64,000 nt of DNA from an uncultured Lachnoclostridium sp. (GCA_944381625.1 CALWLW010000007.1:64001-128000); one strand, 5' to 3'; positions 34,156 through 42,261 are shown, counted from the first letter of the stretch. Notes: generated from the letters alone by a model not told the origin. Numbers and translations: made by a program.

Positions 34156-34995
34156 TCACAGTCCATACCGCCGGTACATTTCGTGAAGCGCCTTTCGGTC
34201 ATAGGTTACCTGTTCAATCTCCGAGTAGCGTTTTTCTCTCAGCAAAATTCTCATCAGCCCTGAGAACCGGTCTTCACCGCGCTGCTCTCCCAATTCCTTT
34301 CCTCTTGTCTCGCCCCTCGCTTCTATTTCCTCAAAAATCTTGCACATATTTGACTCCCCTTTCCACAGTTCCTCATTATTCTCCCCGATAAATTGAAACA
34401 GTTCATCCCGGCGACGGTCAGACGGATTTTCAAAGACCTGTTCCGCCATCTGTTCAAAATCTTCCCTGGCAACACAGGCTGAGAGATTTTTCAGCCAAAG
34501 ATACGCGTCTCCTTCCAGGCGTTTCTGCACCATCAGGATTACTTCCAGCCCTCCATGGCCGATCTCATAAATTCCACTCTCTCGTTCTGTGATGGGATAT
34601 TGTTTCTTCAAATATCGCATCAGCTTCAACGGATATGAAAAGCATACAAACATCAACACCAATTCATCCAGCTGTATCTCATCCGCCCCAGATTTACTGC
34701 CTGCAGTCCCCTCCGACTTATACAAGTATGCATAGGCCAGTCCTTTGTAAAAATCATCGATGCTCAGGTAATCTCCATATCCTTTGTATTCCAGGATGGC
34801 ATACTTTCTCAGCAGTTTTCCAAAACTGCTTTTCATCTCGCCGGCATCCGCGGTTTTCAAAATCGGGAAATCCACCCGCAAAGGCTTGGTGAGTTCCTCC
34901 TCCGGGTTCAGTTCATAGCGCCCTTCATCTTTTTCCAGCGTAATCTGGAGGGCGTTTTGAAACGGCAGATGCCACTGCCTTCTTCGTTTCTTCAA
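34156..34995 (-). CDS. PD-(D/E)XK nuclease-like protein (Rpn/transposase-related)
   Basis: A 279-residue protein starting at a TTG (34995) with GGTGA upstream. The N-terminal half contains RVDFPILK, then AILEYKGYGDYLSIDDFYKG, which fits the D...ExK core of PD-(D/E)XK folds found in Rpn/YhgA-type proteins. The C-terminal half is helical and ends with a Gly/Glu/Arg repeat-like stretch (EARGETRGKELGEQRGEDR) that is typical of these families. Its function is not known; related proteins promote recombination. It follows the Fic gene in an accessory stretch. Confidence 0.6.
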   Translation of the reverse strand: MKKRRRQWHLPFQNALQITLEKDEGRYELNPEEELTKPLRVDFPILKTADAGEMKSSFGKLLRKYAILEYKGYGDYLSIDDFYKGLAYAYLYKSEGTAGSKSGADEIQLDELVLMFVCFSYPLKLMRYLKKQYPITERESGIYEIGHGGLEVILMVQKRLEGDAYLWLKNLSACVAREDFEQMAEQVFENPSDRRRDELFQFIGENNEELWKGESNMCKIFEEIEARGETRGKELGEQRGEDRFSGLMRILLREKRYSEIEQVTYDRKALHEMYRRYGL

Positions 34996-35142
34996 TTTTT
35001 CACCGCCGGTTCTGATCCGGCCTACTCCTTTTGGGGGATAATCGGACCGAACCGGTCAGATCGTTGATAGACGTTTCTTTGAATTGATTATAACTTATAG
35101 TTGCTTAATTTGCAACTATTTTAAATATCCAGTTTCAAAACT

Positions 35143-35787
35143 TTACCTGCTGATTACCATCTTATGGATAGGGTTCCCCTGCGCGGAAAAGCGTTCCTCA
35201 TACTCGGTCATGATATTCCCGGCGTTCAGCGCCTCGTCCCGGTGAAGGTCACAGGTAACTGCATCCAGTTTCCAGCCTACTTCCTTTACGGACTCCAGGG
35301 AAAAATCAAACAGCGCCCGGTTGTCCGTCTTAAACTCGATCCTGCCCTCCGGCGCCAGGATCTGGTCGTAACGCCGCAGGAATTCCGGGCTGGTAAGCCG
35401 GCGCTTGGCGTGGCGGTCCTTGGGCCATGGATCTGAGAAATTCAGGTAGATGCCCTGCACCTCGCCCGGTGCAAAGACCTTGACGATGGCCTCCGCATCC
35501 ATCCGCACAAAATACAGGTTGGAAAGAGGCGCCTCCTCCTGCTCCATCTTTTCCAGAGCCCGGATCAGGACGCTGGAGTATTTCTCAATGCCCACATAAT
35601 TATTCTGAGGGTTCCTCCTGGCCAGTTCCATGATGAACTTCCCTTTTCCCATTCCGATCTCTATATAGAGAGGATGATCGTTTCCGAAGATCTCCTTCCA
35701 GGTTCCCGCCCTGGATTCCTCTTCATGAATAATGTAAGAACTTTCTGCGATCGCTTCCCGCGATCCTCTGATATTTCTCAAACGCAT
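35143..35787 (-). CDS. trmB: tRNA (guanine-46-N7)-methyltransferase
   Basis: A 214-residue SAM-dependent methyltransferase. Motif I is EIGMGKGKFIMELA near residue 43, and NFSDPWPKDRHAKRRLTSPEFL near residue 117 is the TrmB signature, cut here to its key residues. FKTDNRALFDFS follows. It forms m7G46 in the variable loop of tRNAs. It is a stand-alone gene with a long non-coding upstream region. Confidence 0.96.
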   Translation of the reverse strand: MRLRNIRGSREAIAESSYIIHEEESRAGTWKEIFGNDHPLYIEIGMGKGKFIMELARRNPQNNYVGIEKYSSVLIRALEKMEQEEAPLSNLYFVRMDAEAIVKVFAPGEVQGIYLNFSDPWPKDRHAKRRLTSPEFLRRYDQILAPEGRIEFKTDNRALFDFSLESVKEVGWKLDAVTCDLHRDEALNAGNIMTEYEERFSAQGNPIHKMVISR

Positions 35788-36304
35788 GCGTCGTAGCTCC
35801 TGTCCTGTATAATCCGGGCCTTTTGCCTGCCCACGGTAGCTATTTTACACGATTGAGCCCAAAATGCAAGTTCCTGTAGTATTTTTGACTTATCTGACAA
35901 TAAAATTTGTATTTTGACATTTCTGAAGTTAAGAAAACTTTTCAGAATTTTCCTTAAATCCCTTTTTTAGAAGATAATCACAAAACATCTGTTTTGTTTT
36001 GGCCTGTTTATAATCCACCGTTTTCTCCCCAAAAATGTGGATAATGTGGATAACTTTGTGAACAACTCCGTTCTCCAGCTATTTTACCCTGTTTGAAATG
36101 TGGATAATTTTTTGATAAAAAGTGGGCATCTTTTGAGTTATCCATAGCGCTTTTCTCTTTTTGTGCATTCTGTATATTTATCCCCTTGTCAATACATAAT
36201 TGCCCAAAAAATATTCGCAGACAATTTACTTGAATTTTTCACAAAATTCATGTAGCTTTTATTATGTACTTATATCCCTTATGAAATTGAAAAGGAGCCG
36301 ACTT
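35788..36304. promoter_or_regulatory. Gene-free region with a DnaA-box cluster
   Basis: About 517 AT-rich bases. TGTGGATAA, the exact complement of the DnaA box TTATCCACA, occurs at 36036-36044, directly again at 36045-36053, and at 36099-36107. A box in the other orientation with one mismatch, TTATCCATA, is at 36138-36146. The stretch 35875-36000 is strongly AT-rich. No dnaA, dnaN or rpmH gene is near, so this is a DnaA-binding cluster rather than an evident oriC. Confidence 0.65.
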
Positions 36305-36886
36305 ATGAACGCAGACAAATTAATGGACATTTTACATGTGGCGGAACGCCTGAAAGATACCACCAGACACTGTTATACCTCCGGAGGGCGGCACGAAAGC
36401 GTGGCGGAGCACAGCTGGCGTATCGCTCTTATGGCATATCTGGTCAAAGACGAATTTCCCCAGGCAGATATGGACAAGATCATCCGCATGTGTCTGATCC
36501 ACGATCTGGGCGAAGCCTTCACCGGCGATATCCCATCCTTTTTAAAAACGGAAGAAAACGAAAAAACGGAGGACGAACTGCTGACGCGCTGGATCTCCAC
36601 CTTTCCGGAGCCATACAGAAGCGAGATGCTTTCCTTATATGAAGAGATGGCGGAGCGGAAGACCACAGAAGCGCGCATCTTCAAAGCTCTGGACAGTATG
36701 GAGGCCATCATCCAGCACAACGAATCCCACATCTCCACCTGGACCGACATTGAATACGGCCTGAATCTAACCTATGGGAACGATAAAGTGGCATTTTCGG
36801 ACTATCTGACTTCCGTCCGCCAGGTCATCCGAAAGGAAACCCTGCAAAAGATGGAGGAGGCCGGAGTACAGCCGGAAGAGAGCTGA
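36305..36886 (+). CDS. HD domain phosphohydrolase (YfbR/HDDC2-like)
   Basis: A 193-residue protein from the ATG at 36305, with AAGGAG upstream; the in-frame extension into the AT-rich region is rejected. The metal ligands are in SVAEHSWRIALMA and CLIHDLGEAFTGDIP, followed by the D in ALDSMEAIIQ. Proteins of this class are 5'-deoxynucleotidases or related nucleotide hydrolases. It is paralogous in domain type to the HD half of the protein at 31691-32689. Confidence 0.88.
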   Translation: MNADKLMDILHVAERLKDTTRHCYTSGGRHESVAEHSWRIALMAYLVKDEFPQADMDKIIRMCLIHDLGEAFTGDIPSFLKTEENEKTEDELLTRWISTFPEPYRSEMLSLYEEMAERKTTEARIFKALDSMEAIIQHNESHISTWTDIEYGLNLTYGNDKVAFSDYLTSVRQVIRKETLQKMEEAGVQPEES

Positions 36887-36904
36887 AAACGCGGATAACA
36901 GAAG

Positions 36905-36950
36905 GAGGGCATCGCCCCGTCATCCCATTTGATGATTTCGCGATGCCCTC
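36905..36950. repeat. 46-base hairpin repeat, copy 2 (also serves as terminator)
   Basis: GAGGGCATCG (36905-36914) pairs with CGATGCCCTC (36941-36950) over 10 bp. It sits between the convergent HD and rubrerythrin genes, where it can act as a bidirectional terminator. It matches 26262-26307 at 36 of 46 bases. Confidence 0.7.
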
Positions 36951-36967
36951 ATAATCCTTCTTATTTA

Positions 36968-37510
36968 TTAGCCAAAGTATCTCTTCAGCAGACCCTCGAA
37001 AGCTCTTCCGTGACGAGCCTCGTCGCGTGCCATCTCATGAACAGTGTCATGGATTGCATCCAGGTTTGCTGCTTTTGCACGTTTTGCAAGGTCGAACTTG
37101 CCGGCGGTAGCTCCGTTCTCAGCCTCTACACGCATCTCCAGATTCTTCTTGGTGCTGTCGGTAACAACCTCGCCCAGAAGCTCTGCAAATTTTGCTGCAT
37201 GCTCAGCCTCTTCGTAAGCTGCTTTCTCCCAGTACAGGCCGATCTCCGGATATCCCTCTCTGTGAGCCACGCGAGCCATAGCCAGATACATACCAACCTC
37301 GCTGCACTCTCCGTTGAAGTTTGCTCTCAGATCCTCAAGGATGTCCTCGCTCACGCCCTGTGCAACGCCTACTACGTGCTCAGCGGCCCAGCTTCTGCCC
37401 TCTTCCTGTTTGATGAACTTGCTTGCCGGAACTCCGCACTGCGGACATTTCTCCGGAGCCGCATCTCCTTCATAAACATAACCACATACGCTGCATACCC
37501 ATTTTGCCAT
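36968..37510 (-). CDS. Rubrerythrin, reverse domain order
   Basis: A 180-residue non-haem iron protein. A rubredoxin-type centre comes first (C6, C9, C22, C25), followed by a ferritin-like di-iron domain with the Glu and ExxH ligands ([23 protein letters not shown] and [14 protein letters not shown]). The rubredoxin-first order is that of clostridial reverse rubrerythrins, which reduce hydrogen peroxide. The promoter is fully consensus and carries overlapping dyads at the start site; perR lies just upstream on the same strand, so PerR control is likely. Confidence 0.95.
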   Translation of the reverse strand: MAKWVCSVCGYVYEGDAAPEKCPQCGVPASKFIKQEEGRSWAAEHVVGVAQGVSEDILEDLRANFNGECSEVGMYLAMARVAHREGYPEIGLYWEKAAYEEAEHAAKFAELLGEVVTDSTKKNLEMRVEAENGATAGKFDLAKRAKAANLDAIHDTVHEMARDEARHGRAFEGLLKRYFG

Positions 37511-37558
37511 TGTCGTTTCTCCTTTTCTTATAAAAATTTAAATTTGTTTTTTTGCTAA

Positions 37559-37612
37559 AACAGTAACGATTACTGTTATCGTTATTATAGTATTTCTGAT
37601 ATTACTTGTCAA
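37559..37612 (-). promoter_or_regulatory. Rubrerythrin promoter with overlapping operators
   Basis: On the minus strand, TTGACA (37607-37612) and TATAAT (37584-37589) with exactly 17 bases between. Immediately downstream, 37559-37577 is the perfect dyad AACAGTAA-CGA-TTACTGTT, and 37564-37584 the perfect dyad TAACGAT-N7-ATCGTTA, which overlap. This is a strong promoter blocked at the start site, as expected for a peroxide-derepressed gene. Confidence 0.8.
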
Positions 37613-37646
37613 TACTTTTTTTCATTTTTATTTTAAAATCGTAACT

Positions 37647-37710
37647 ATTCAGCCATACATCCCGGACTCCCGCAGCTAACGCTGCTCTATCACCGCCTGC
37701 GCGGCTGAAT
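37647..37710. repeat. Dispersed palindromic repeat, copy 2
   Basis: A 64-base element with inverted ends ATTCAGCC and GGCTGAAT. Its reverse complement aligns along its full length with 14044-14105. It lies between rubrerythrin and perR. Confidence 0.7.
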
Positions 37711-37766
37711 CCTGGATAAAGGCTAAGCGCCAGGCGTCCGCCGCATGCTTTTGCACCGCCGGACGG

Positions 37767-38162
37767 TCACGAACACTTTGCGCTGTCCGTACACTGGCTG
37801 CAGATCCCGTAAAATTCCATCCGGCATTCTTCCACTTCACCCTGGTTCCAGTCCCGGTTCACACGCTTCACCGGGTCTTCCACCGGTATCATCACATCCA
37901 TCACGCGTCCGCACTTTCTGCAGATAAAATGATTATGCGGAGCTGTGCGGGCGTCAAAACGGTCGGCGCCGTCCGACGTAATCTTTCGTATCTCTCCCAG
38001 TTCTACTAATAAGGAAAGATTCCGATATACGGTACCCAGGCTGATGTTGGGAAAATCACCGCGGATGCCTGTGTATATCATATCCGCCGTGGGGTGGTCT
38101 TCCCTGCCGCACAGATAGCTCTTGATCGCTTCCCGCTGTCTGCTGTATTTGAGTGCTGCCAT
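37767..38162 (-). CDS. perR: Fur family regulator, PerR type
   Basis: A 131-residue Fur-family repressor. The winged helix includes ADMIYTGIRGDFPNISLGTVYRNL. The metal-binding part has HNHFICRKCGRVMDV and a C-terminal CSQC, giving the two CxxC structural-zinc pairs. The short length, the adjacent rubrerythrin and the AT-rich PerR-like box in its own promoter favour PerR over Fur or Zur. PerR senses peroxide by oxidation of its iron-ligand His residues. It probably represses itself and rubrerythrin. Confidence 0.88.
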   Translation of the reverse strand: MAALKYSRQREAIKSYLCGREDHPTADMIYTGIRGDFPNISLGTVYRNLSLLVELGEIRKITSDGADRFDARTAPHNHFICRKCGRVMDVMIPVEDPVKRVNRDWNQGEVEECRMEFYGICSQCTDSAKCS

Positions 38163-38219
38163 CCTCCATCCCTCCTTTCATTATGCATTAGTTATAACAG
38201 TTTTATCAAACAATATTGA

Positions 38220-38267
38220 TAACAATTATTATAATTATTTTATAATGGATTTTCAACCACCTGTCAA
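38220..38267 (-). promoter_or_regulatory. perR promoter with PerR box
   Basis: On the minus strand, TTGACA (38262-38267) and TATAAA (38239-38244), spaced 17 bases. Directly after the -10, TTATAATAATTGTTA (38220-38234) matches 13 of 15 positions (12 of 14 specified bases) of the PerR consensus TTATAATNATTATAA, which supports autorepression. Confidence 0.75.
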
Positions 38268-38336
38268 TGCTTTCTTAAAAAAAGTTTGTTTTCTTAAGAA
38301 TTTCTTTGGTTTTTCGTGGAAATCCCCCATATTCTG

Positions 38337-38394
38337 TTGACAAATTCGTCATAGATTGCTATAATCAACCCTGTTGATGTAACAAATTCGTAAT
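38337..38394 (+). promoter_or_regulatory. Promoter of the NlpC/P60 gene with WalR-like site
   Basis: TTGACA (38337-38342) and TATAAT (38360-38365) are spaced 17 bases. Downstream, TGTAAC-N5-CGTAAT (38378-38394) is one base from the WalR consensus TGTWAH-N5-TGTWAH. ACAAATTCGT occurs twice (38340 and 38381). Confidence 0.6.
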
Positions 38395-38435
38395 ATTTTG
38401 AATAAATTTGTAAAAAACTTGGATGGGGGTACATA

Positions 38436-39542
38436 ATGGCATTTAGAAAAGTATTGTTCCTTTGTCTTGCCGCAGGAGTTTTCTTCCTGACACGGCCCAT
38501 GGATACGCAGGCCGCACAGATCGATCTGGCTCTGGCCGGCGGTATCAGTTCTTCTTTTAATGAATCAGCCACTTCTGACAGCGAGATGGCAGAAGCGCTG
38601 GATCAGGCGGTAAAGAACAACTACACCGGTATGTGCATTGCGCAGGTCAACGACTATGTGAACATCCGCAGCGAAGCCAGTGAAGAAGGCGAAGTATTAG
38701 GCAAGCTTTATGATAAATCCGTAGGTACTGTGGACGGAGAAGAAAACGGATGGTACCACATCACTTCCGGGAATGTGACCGGTTACGTGAAATCCGAATA
38801 TGTGATCATCGCTTCTGATGCGGCCAGCGTTGCAGAGCAGGTGGGTACCAGAGTGGCCACCGTTACCACAGAGACCCTGAGAGTACGTCAGGAGGCCACC
38901 ACTGATTCCTCCATCCTGGGACTGATCCCCATGGGCGAGGAGCTGACTGTCACCGATGAGACAGACGGTTTTGTCAAAGTTTCCATCGAAGAAGGCGACG
39001 GCTGGGTTTCCAAAGATTTTGTGGAACTTCGGACCGATTATGTATATGCAGAATCCAAAGAAGAGGAAGAGGCACGTCTTGCCAAAGAGCAGGCGGCCAA
39101 GGAAGCAGCCCATGCGGCAGCGGCGGCCAAAGCCAGGAGCAGCAAGGGAAGTTCCAGTTCGGAATCTTCCACCGTTGTGGGCGGAGGAGCAGGCAGCGCT
39201 TCCGGTAATTCCGTTGCCAGCTTTGCATCTCAGTTTGTGGGCAATCCGTATGTATACGGCGGTACCAGCCTGACCAACGGAGCCGACTGTTCCGGATTCG
39301 TCATGAGCGTTTACGCGAATTTCGGCGTCAGCCTTCCCCACAGCTCCAGCGCACTGCGCGGTGTGGGATACGGCGTCAGCCTGGCAGACGCACAGCCCGG
39401 CGACATCATCTGCTACAGCGGCCATGTGGGAATCTATGTGGGCAACAATACGATCGTGCACGCCAGCACAGCCGCTACCGGCATCAAATATACCTCACCG
39501 GTTACATATAAGAACGTACTTGCGGTACGCAGAATCTTCTAA
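38436..39542 (+). CDS. Secreted SH3b-NlpC/P60 cell-wall peptidase
   Basis: A 368-residue exported protein. The signal peptide ends near DTQAAQ. Two bacterial SH3 domains follow (about residues 62-125 and 143-200; VNIRSEASEEGEVLG and LRVRQEATTDSSILG), then an Ala/Glu helix and a Ser/Gly linker (205-260). The NlpC/P60 domain has catalytic Cys in GADCSGFVMS, His in GHVGIYVG and a further His in VHAST. It should cleave gamma-D-glutamyl-diamino-acid bonds in peptidoglycan, in wall turnover or separation. Confidence 0.95.
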   Translation: MAFRKVLFLCLAAGVFFLTRPMDTQAAQIDLALAGGISSSFNESATSDSEMAEALDQAVKNNYTGMCIAQVNDYVNIRSEASEEGEVLGKLYDKSVGTVDGEENGWYHITSGNVTGYVKSEYVIIASDAASVAEQVGTRVATVTTETLRVRQEATTDSSILGLIPMGEELTVTDETDGFVKVSIEEGDGWVSKDFVELRTDYVYAESKEEEEARLAKEQAAKEAAHAAAAAKARSSKGSSSSESSTVVGGGAGSASGNSVASFASQFVGNPYVYGGTSLTNGADCSGFVMSVYANFGVSLPHSSSALRGVGYGVSLADAQPGDIICYSGHVGIYVGNNTIVHASTAATGIKYTSPVTYKNVLAVRRIF

Positions 39543-39568
39543 TTTTGAATAAAAAATGATGTTTACAC

Positions 39569-39597
39569 AGGCAGTCCTTTCGGGGGCTGCCTTTTTT
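39569..39597 (+). terminator. Terminator of the NlpC/P60 gene
   Basis: AGGCAGTCC (39569-39577) pairs with GGGCTGCCT (39584-39592), one pair being T-G, followed by TTTTT. Confidence 0.85.
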
Positions 39598-39692
39598 GCG
39601 TCCGAATGCTGCCTTCACGGACTCTGCGGCTTTGCCGGCTCTGCAGGTAATGGTAAATGACAATTTAAAATTTACAAAACGAAAAATTATAC

Positions 39693-39720
39693 TTGCAATT
39701 TCTTCACATCGCGTTATAAT
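39693..39720 (+). promoter_or_regulatory. Promoter of the hemolysin III family gene
   Basis: TTGCAA (39693-39698) and TATAAT (39715-39720) with a 16-base spacer. Confidence 0.65.
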
Positions 39721-39787
39721 ATGAATAAATTAAGACATGGTTTTCAATACTACATCATATAGTAAATCATCACAAGGAGGAATGATT

Positions 39788-40441
39788 ATGACATTGACGA
39801 TTAAAGACCCCGGAAGTGCTTTGACACATTTTATCGGGATGATTCTGGCCGGCATCGCCGCAGTGCCGCTTCTGGCCGTCGCCGCATCCAACGGGAGCGC
39901 AGGCGTCATCGCGGCATTTGCAGTATTTGCGGCCAGCATGGTACTCTTATATGCGGCCAGCACCACATACCATACTTTTAATATTTCAGAAAAAGTGAAC
40001 AAGATTCTCCGCAAGGTGGATCATATGATGATTTTCATCCTGATCGCCGGAAGCTACACGCCGGTATGCCTGATTCCGCTTCGGGACAGCATCGGTATCC
40101 CGCTCCTGATCCTGGTATGGGGCATCGCCGCCGTCGGCATGCTGATCAAAGCCTTCTGGATCACCTGCCCCAAATGGTTTTCATCCCTGATCTATATTTC
40201 CATGGGATGGCTGTGCGTGGGCGCTCTGGTTCCGCTGGTACAGTCTCTGCCTCCCGCAGCTTTCGCATGGCTGGTGGCCGGAGGCGTTATCTACACCATC
40301 GGCGGCGTCATCTACGCGCTGAAGCTTTCGTTCTTTAACGCGAAGCATCAGTCCTTTGGCTCCCATGAGATCTTCCACCTGTTCGTCATGGGCGGAAGCC
40401 TCTGCCACTATGTAGTCATGTTCTACATCGCCATGATGTAA
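39788..40441 (+). CDS. Hemolysin III (PAQR) family membrane protein
   Basis: A protein of about 217 residues from the ATG at 39788, seven bases after AGGAGG. It has seven hydrophobic segments. Conserved family positions are visible: H in LTHFIGM, S and H in STTYHTF, D and H in KVDHMMIF, and HEIFHLFVMGGS near the C-terminus, which supply the zinc-site His residues. Family members are linked to membrane lipid homeostasis; haemolytic activity should not be assumed from the name. Confidence 0.92.
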   Translation: MTLTIKDPGSALTHFIGMILAGIAAVPLLAVAASNGSAGVIAAFAVFAASMVLLYAASTTYHTFNISEKVNKILRKVDHMMIFILIAGSYTPVCLIPLRDSIGIPLLILVWGIAAVGMLIKAFWITCPKWFSSLIYISMGWLCVGALVPLVQSLPPAAFAWLVAGGVIYTIGGVIYALKLSFFNAKHQSFGSHEIFHLFVMGGSLCHYVVMFYIAMM

Positions 40442-40452
40442 CATACATTCAG

Positions 40453-40477
40453 CCCCGGCAGACACCTCCTGTCGGGG
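40453..40477 (+). terminator. Hairpin after the hemolysin III family gene
   Basis: CCCCGGCAG pairs with CTGTCGGGG (one G-T pair) 12 bases after the stop codon. Only a short TCTCGG follows, so termination may depend on the next hairpin. Confidence 0.5.
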
Positions 40478-40495
40478 TCTCGGAACGAACCTCAC

Positions 40496-40540
40496 AAAAC
40501 CCGCCTGCGGTTCCCTGAAACGGGTCTGCAGGCGGGTTTT
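40496..40540. terminator. Bidirectional terminator before spoIIQ
   Basis: AAAACCCGCCTGC (40496-40508) pairs perfectly with GCAGGCGGGTTTT (40528-40540). The A- and T-runs at its ends make it work for both convergent units. Confidence 0.85.
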
Positions 40541-40590
40541 CTGCTTTCTGAATATTGCGGTATCACCTGTGCTCACATGGGGATCGTGGG

Positions 40591-41412
40591 CTACTCCATA
40601 TAGTTCATGGGATTTACCGGTTCCTGGTCCTTCAGCAGCTGGAAATACAGGTTGCTTCCTTCCAGCGTATAGTATTTCGTAGGTTCGCTTACATATCCGA
40701 TCACCGTGCCGGATTCCACCGTATCGCCTTCCTCTACGGACACTTCCTTCAGCTGCCCGTAGACGGCCTGATAGCCGCTTCCCAGATCCATGGTCAGGGT
40801 TGTCCCCGTCTCTTCGTTTACCGTGATCCCTGTCACCCTGCCCCGGGCGGCGCAGCGTACTTCGCTGCCCACATCGGCACTGATGACGATGGCCGGATGA
40901 TATTTGTACTGGTTCAACGTGGAGAAATAGATGCTTTTATCCATGCTGTAGTTCAGGATCACATCCCCGTCCACAGGCCAGATCAGCCGGCTGTCCTCTG
41001 CAAAAGCGAACTGCTCCGCCGCCGGGACCTCCGCCTCTTCTTCTGTATCCTCCTCTGTCTCTTCTTCCTCTGCGGCGGAAGTGTCTTCCGGTTCTTCATC
41101 CGTTTGCTCCGCAGGCTCCTCTGCCTGGGCTAATTCCGCCTCTCCGATCTCATAAATATCCTCTTCGGTTTCAATTTTTGCTTCTGTCTGATTCTCTTCC
41201 GTATCTGCTTTGGCAACTGTCCCTTCAGAATTTGCCGCTTCTTTCTCCGGCTCGGCCTCCTGCGTCTCATCCGCCTGGGCGCTTTGTCCGGAAGCCCCTG
41301 GATCAGCCTCCTGGTTCTGCCCTTTACGGTACTGATACACGCCGAAGATTCCGGACACGGAAAGCATGCAAAGGCACAGCACAATCAAAAAACCTTTTTG
41401 ATTTCTACGCAT
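40591..41412 (-). CDS. spoIIQ: SpoIIQ-like M23 domain protein
   Basis: A protein of about 273 residues from the ATG at 41412, after AGAGGTGATG. One N-terminal membrane segment is followed by a very acidic linker of about 100 residues (runs of EE, EDTE). The C-terminal M23/LytM fold starts at RLIWPVDGDVILNYSMD. The metal ligands are degenerate: the usual HxGxD position reads HPAIVIS, as expected for SpoIIQ, a non-catalytic engulfment protein that pairs with SpoIIIAH across the septal membranes. Its position right after a spoIID-like gene supports the call. Confidence 0.82.
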   Translation of the reverse strand: MRRNQKGFLIVLCLCMLSVSGIFGVYQYRKGQNQEADPGASGQSAQADETQEAEPEKEAANSEGTVAKADTEENQTEAKIETEEDIYEIGEAELAQAEEPAEQTDEEPEDTSAAEEEETEEDTEEEAEVPAAEQFAFAEDSRLIWPVDGDVILNYSMDKSIYFSTLNQYKYHPAIVISADVGSEVRCAARGRVTGITVNEETGTTLTMDLGSGYQAVYGQLKEVSVEEGDTVESGTVIGYVSEPTKYYTLEGSNLYFQLLKDQEPVNPMNYME

Positions 41413-41442
41413 AACATCACCTCTGATCATATTTTTACCAGA

Positions 41443-42255
41443 TCAGGGAATCGTTATACACTCCGCGTTTTGATAGAATTTTTCCAATATATCTTCCATG
41501 GAAGCACCTTCCTGAAACATACGGGACGCCGTATACAGACTGACGCCAAACCCGTGGCCGCTGCCCTTTACCGTAATCTGCAGACCGCCTTCCACCTCCT
41601 CTATCCAAAAACAGCTGGAATTCAGATGAAGCAGCGTCCGAAAGCTCTCCCCAGCCCACTCTGACTCCCCGTTTTTCACCCATGTCACATAGCCCTGGGC
41701 GTCACGCACCATTTCAAATCCCTCCAGCGGCGCGGCACATCCCAGCGCTTCCTCCAGTTCCCTTTGCGTCAGCGTACATACCTGTAGATAGGACTGGGCT
41801 TCCAGATCCTCCGGGCATTCCACCGGGACCAGATACCCGTATCCTTCTCCCAGCAGGCTCCCGCTGCGGGTAGAGCCGGCGCTGACCGCATGGTACGGCA
41901 GTTCCCGGTATTCTCCGTCGATCCTGACCGCCCGCCCCCGCGTCTCCTGTACCGCCTGCAGAAGCCTCTCATAACCGCTTTCAGCGGATGTATAAGCATA
42001 ATCCCGTTTTTCTATTTGTCCCTCCTGCTCCGCGGCGCACCCGGTACGGCAGATCACCGCCATCAGTTCCAGAAGATCATCATCCATCCAGGATAAATCT
42101 TCCTGCGTCATCCGCTCCAGTACCCGGTATTCCAGCTCCGGCCAGTCATGCTCCTGGTGAATGCCCTGCCGTCCGTCCAATAAAAGCGTAATTGTATAAG
42201 GAAGGAACAGTGCCAGAAAACCGATGGCCGCCAGATTTTTCACATAATTTTTCAT
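41443..42255 (-). CDS. spoIID: SpoIID-like engulfment protein
   Basis: A protein of about 270 residues from the ATG at 42255. One N-terminal membrane segment is followed by a SpoIID/LytB-like domain. The C-terminal KGSGHGFGVSLYTASRMFQE corresponds to the conserved GHGxGMSQxGA region, and MEDILEKFYQNAE to the final helix. The sequence is divergent from Bacillus SpoIID, a lytic transglycosylase that drives engulfment with SpoIIM/P and acts beside SpoIIQ. Its ribosome binding site AGAGGGG lies inside the right arm of the glgP terminator stem. Confidence 0.8.
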   Translation of the reverse strand: MKNYVKNLAAIGFLALFLPYTITLLLDGRQGIHQEHDWPELEYRVLERMTQEDLSWMDDDLLELMAVICRTGCAAEQEGQIEKRDYAYTSAESGYERLLQAVQETRGRAVRIDGEYRELPYHAVSAGSTRSGSLLGEGYGYLVPVECPEDLEAQSYLQVCTLTQRELEEALGCAAPLEGFEMVRDAQGYVTWVKNGESEWAGESFRTLLHLNSSCFWIEEVEGGLQITVKGSGHGFGVSLYTASRMFQEGASMEDILEKFYQNAECITIP

Positions 42256-42261
42256 AATAAA

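Noticed and set aside
36036-36146. Calling the DnaA-box cluster a chromosomal origin
   Set aside because: No dnaA, dnaN, rpmH or other origin-linked gene is near, and skew cannot be judged from this window.
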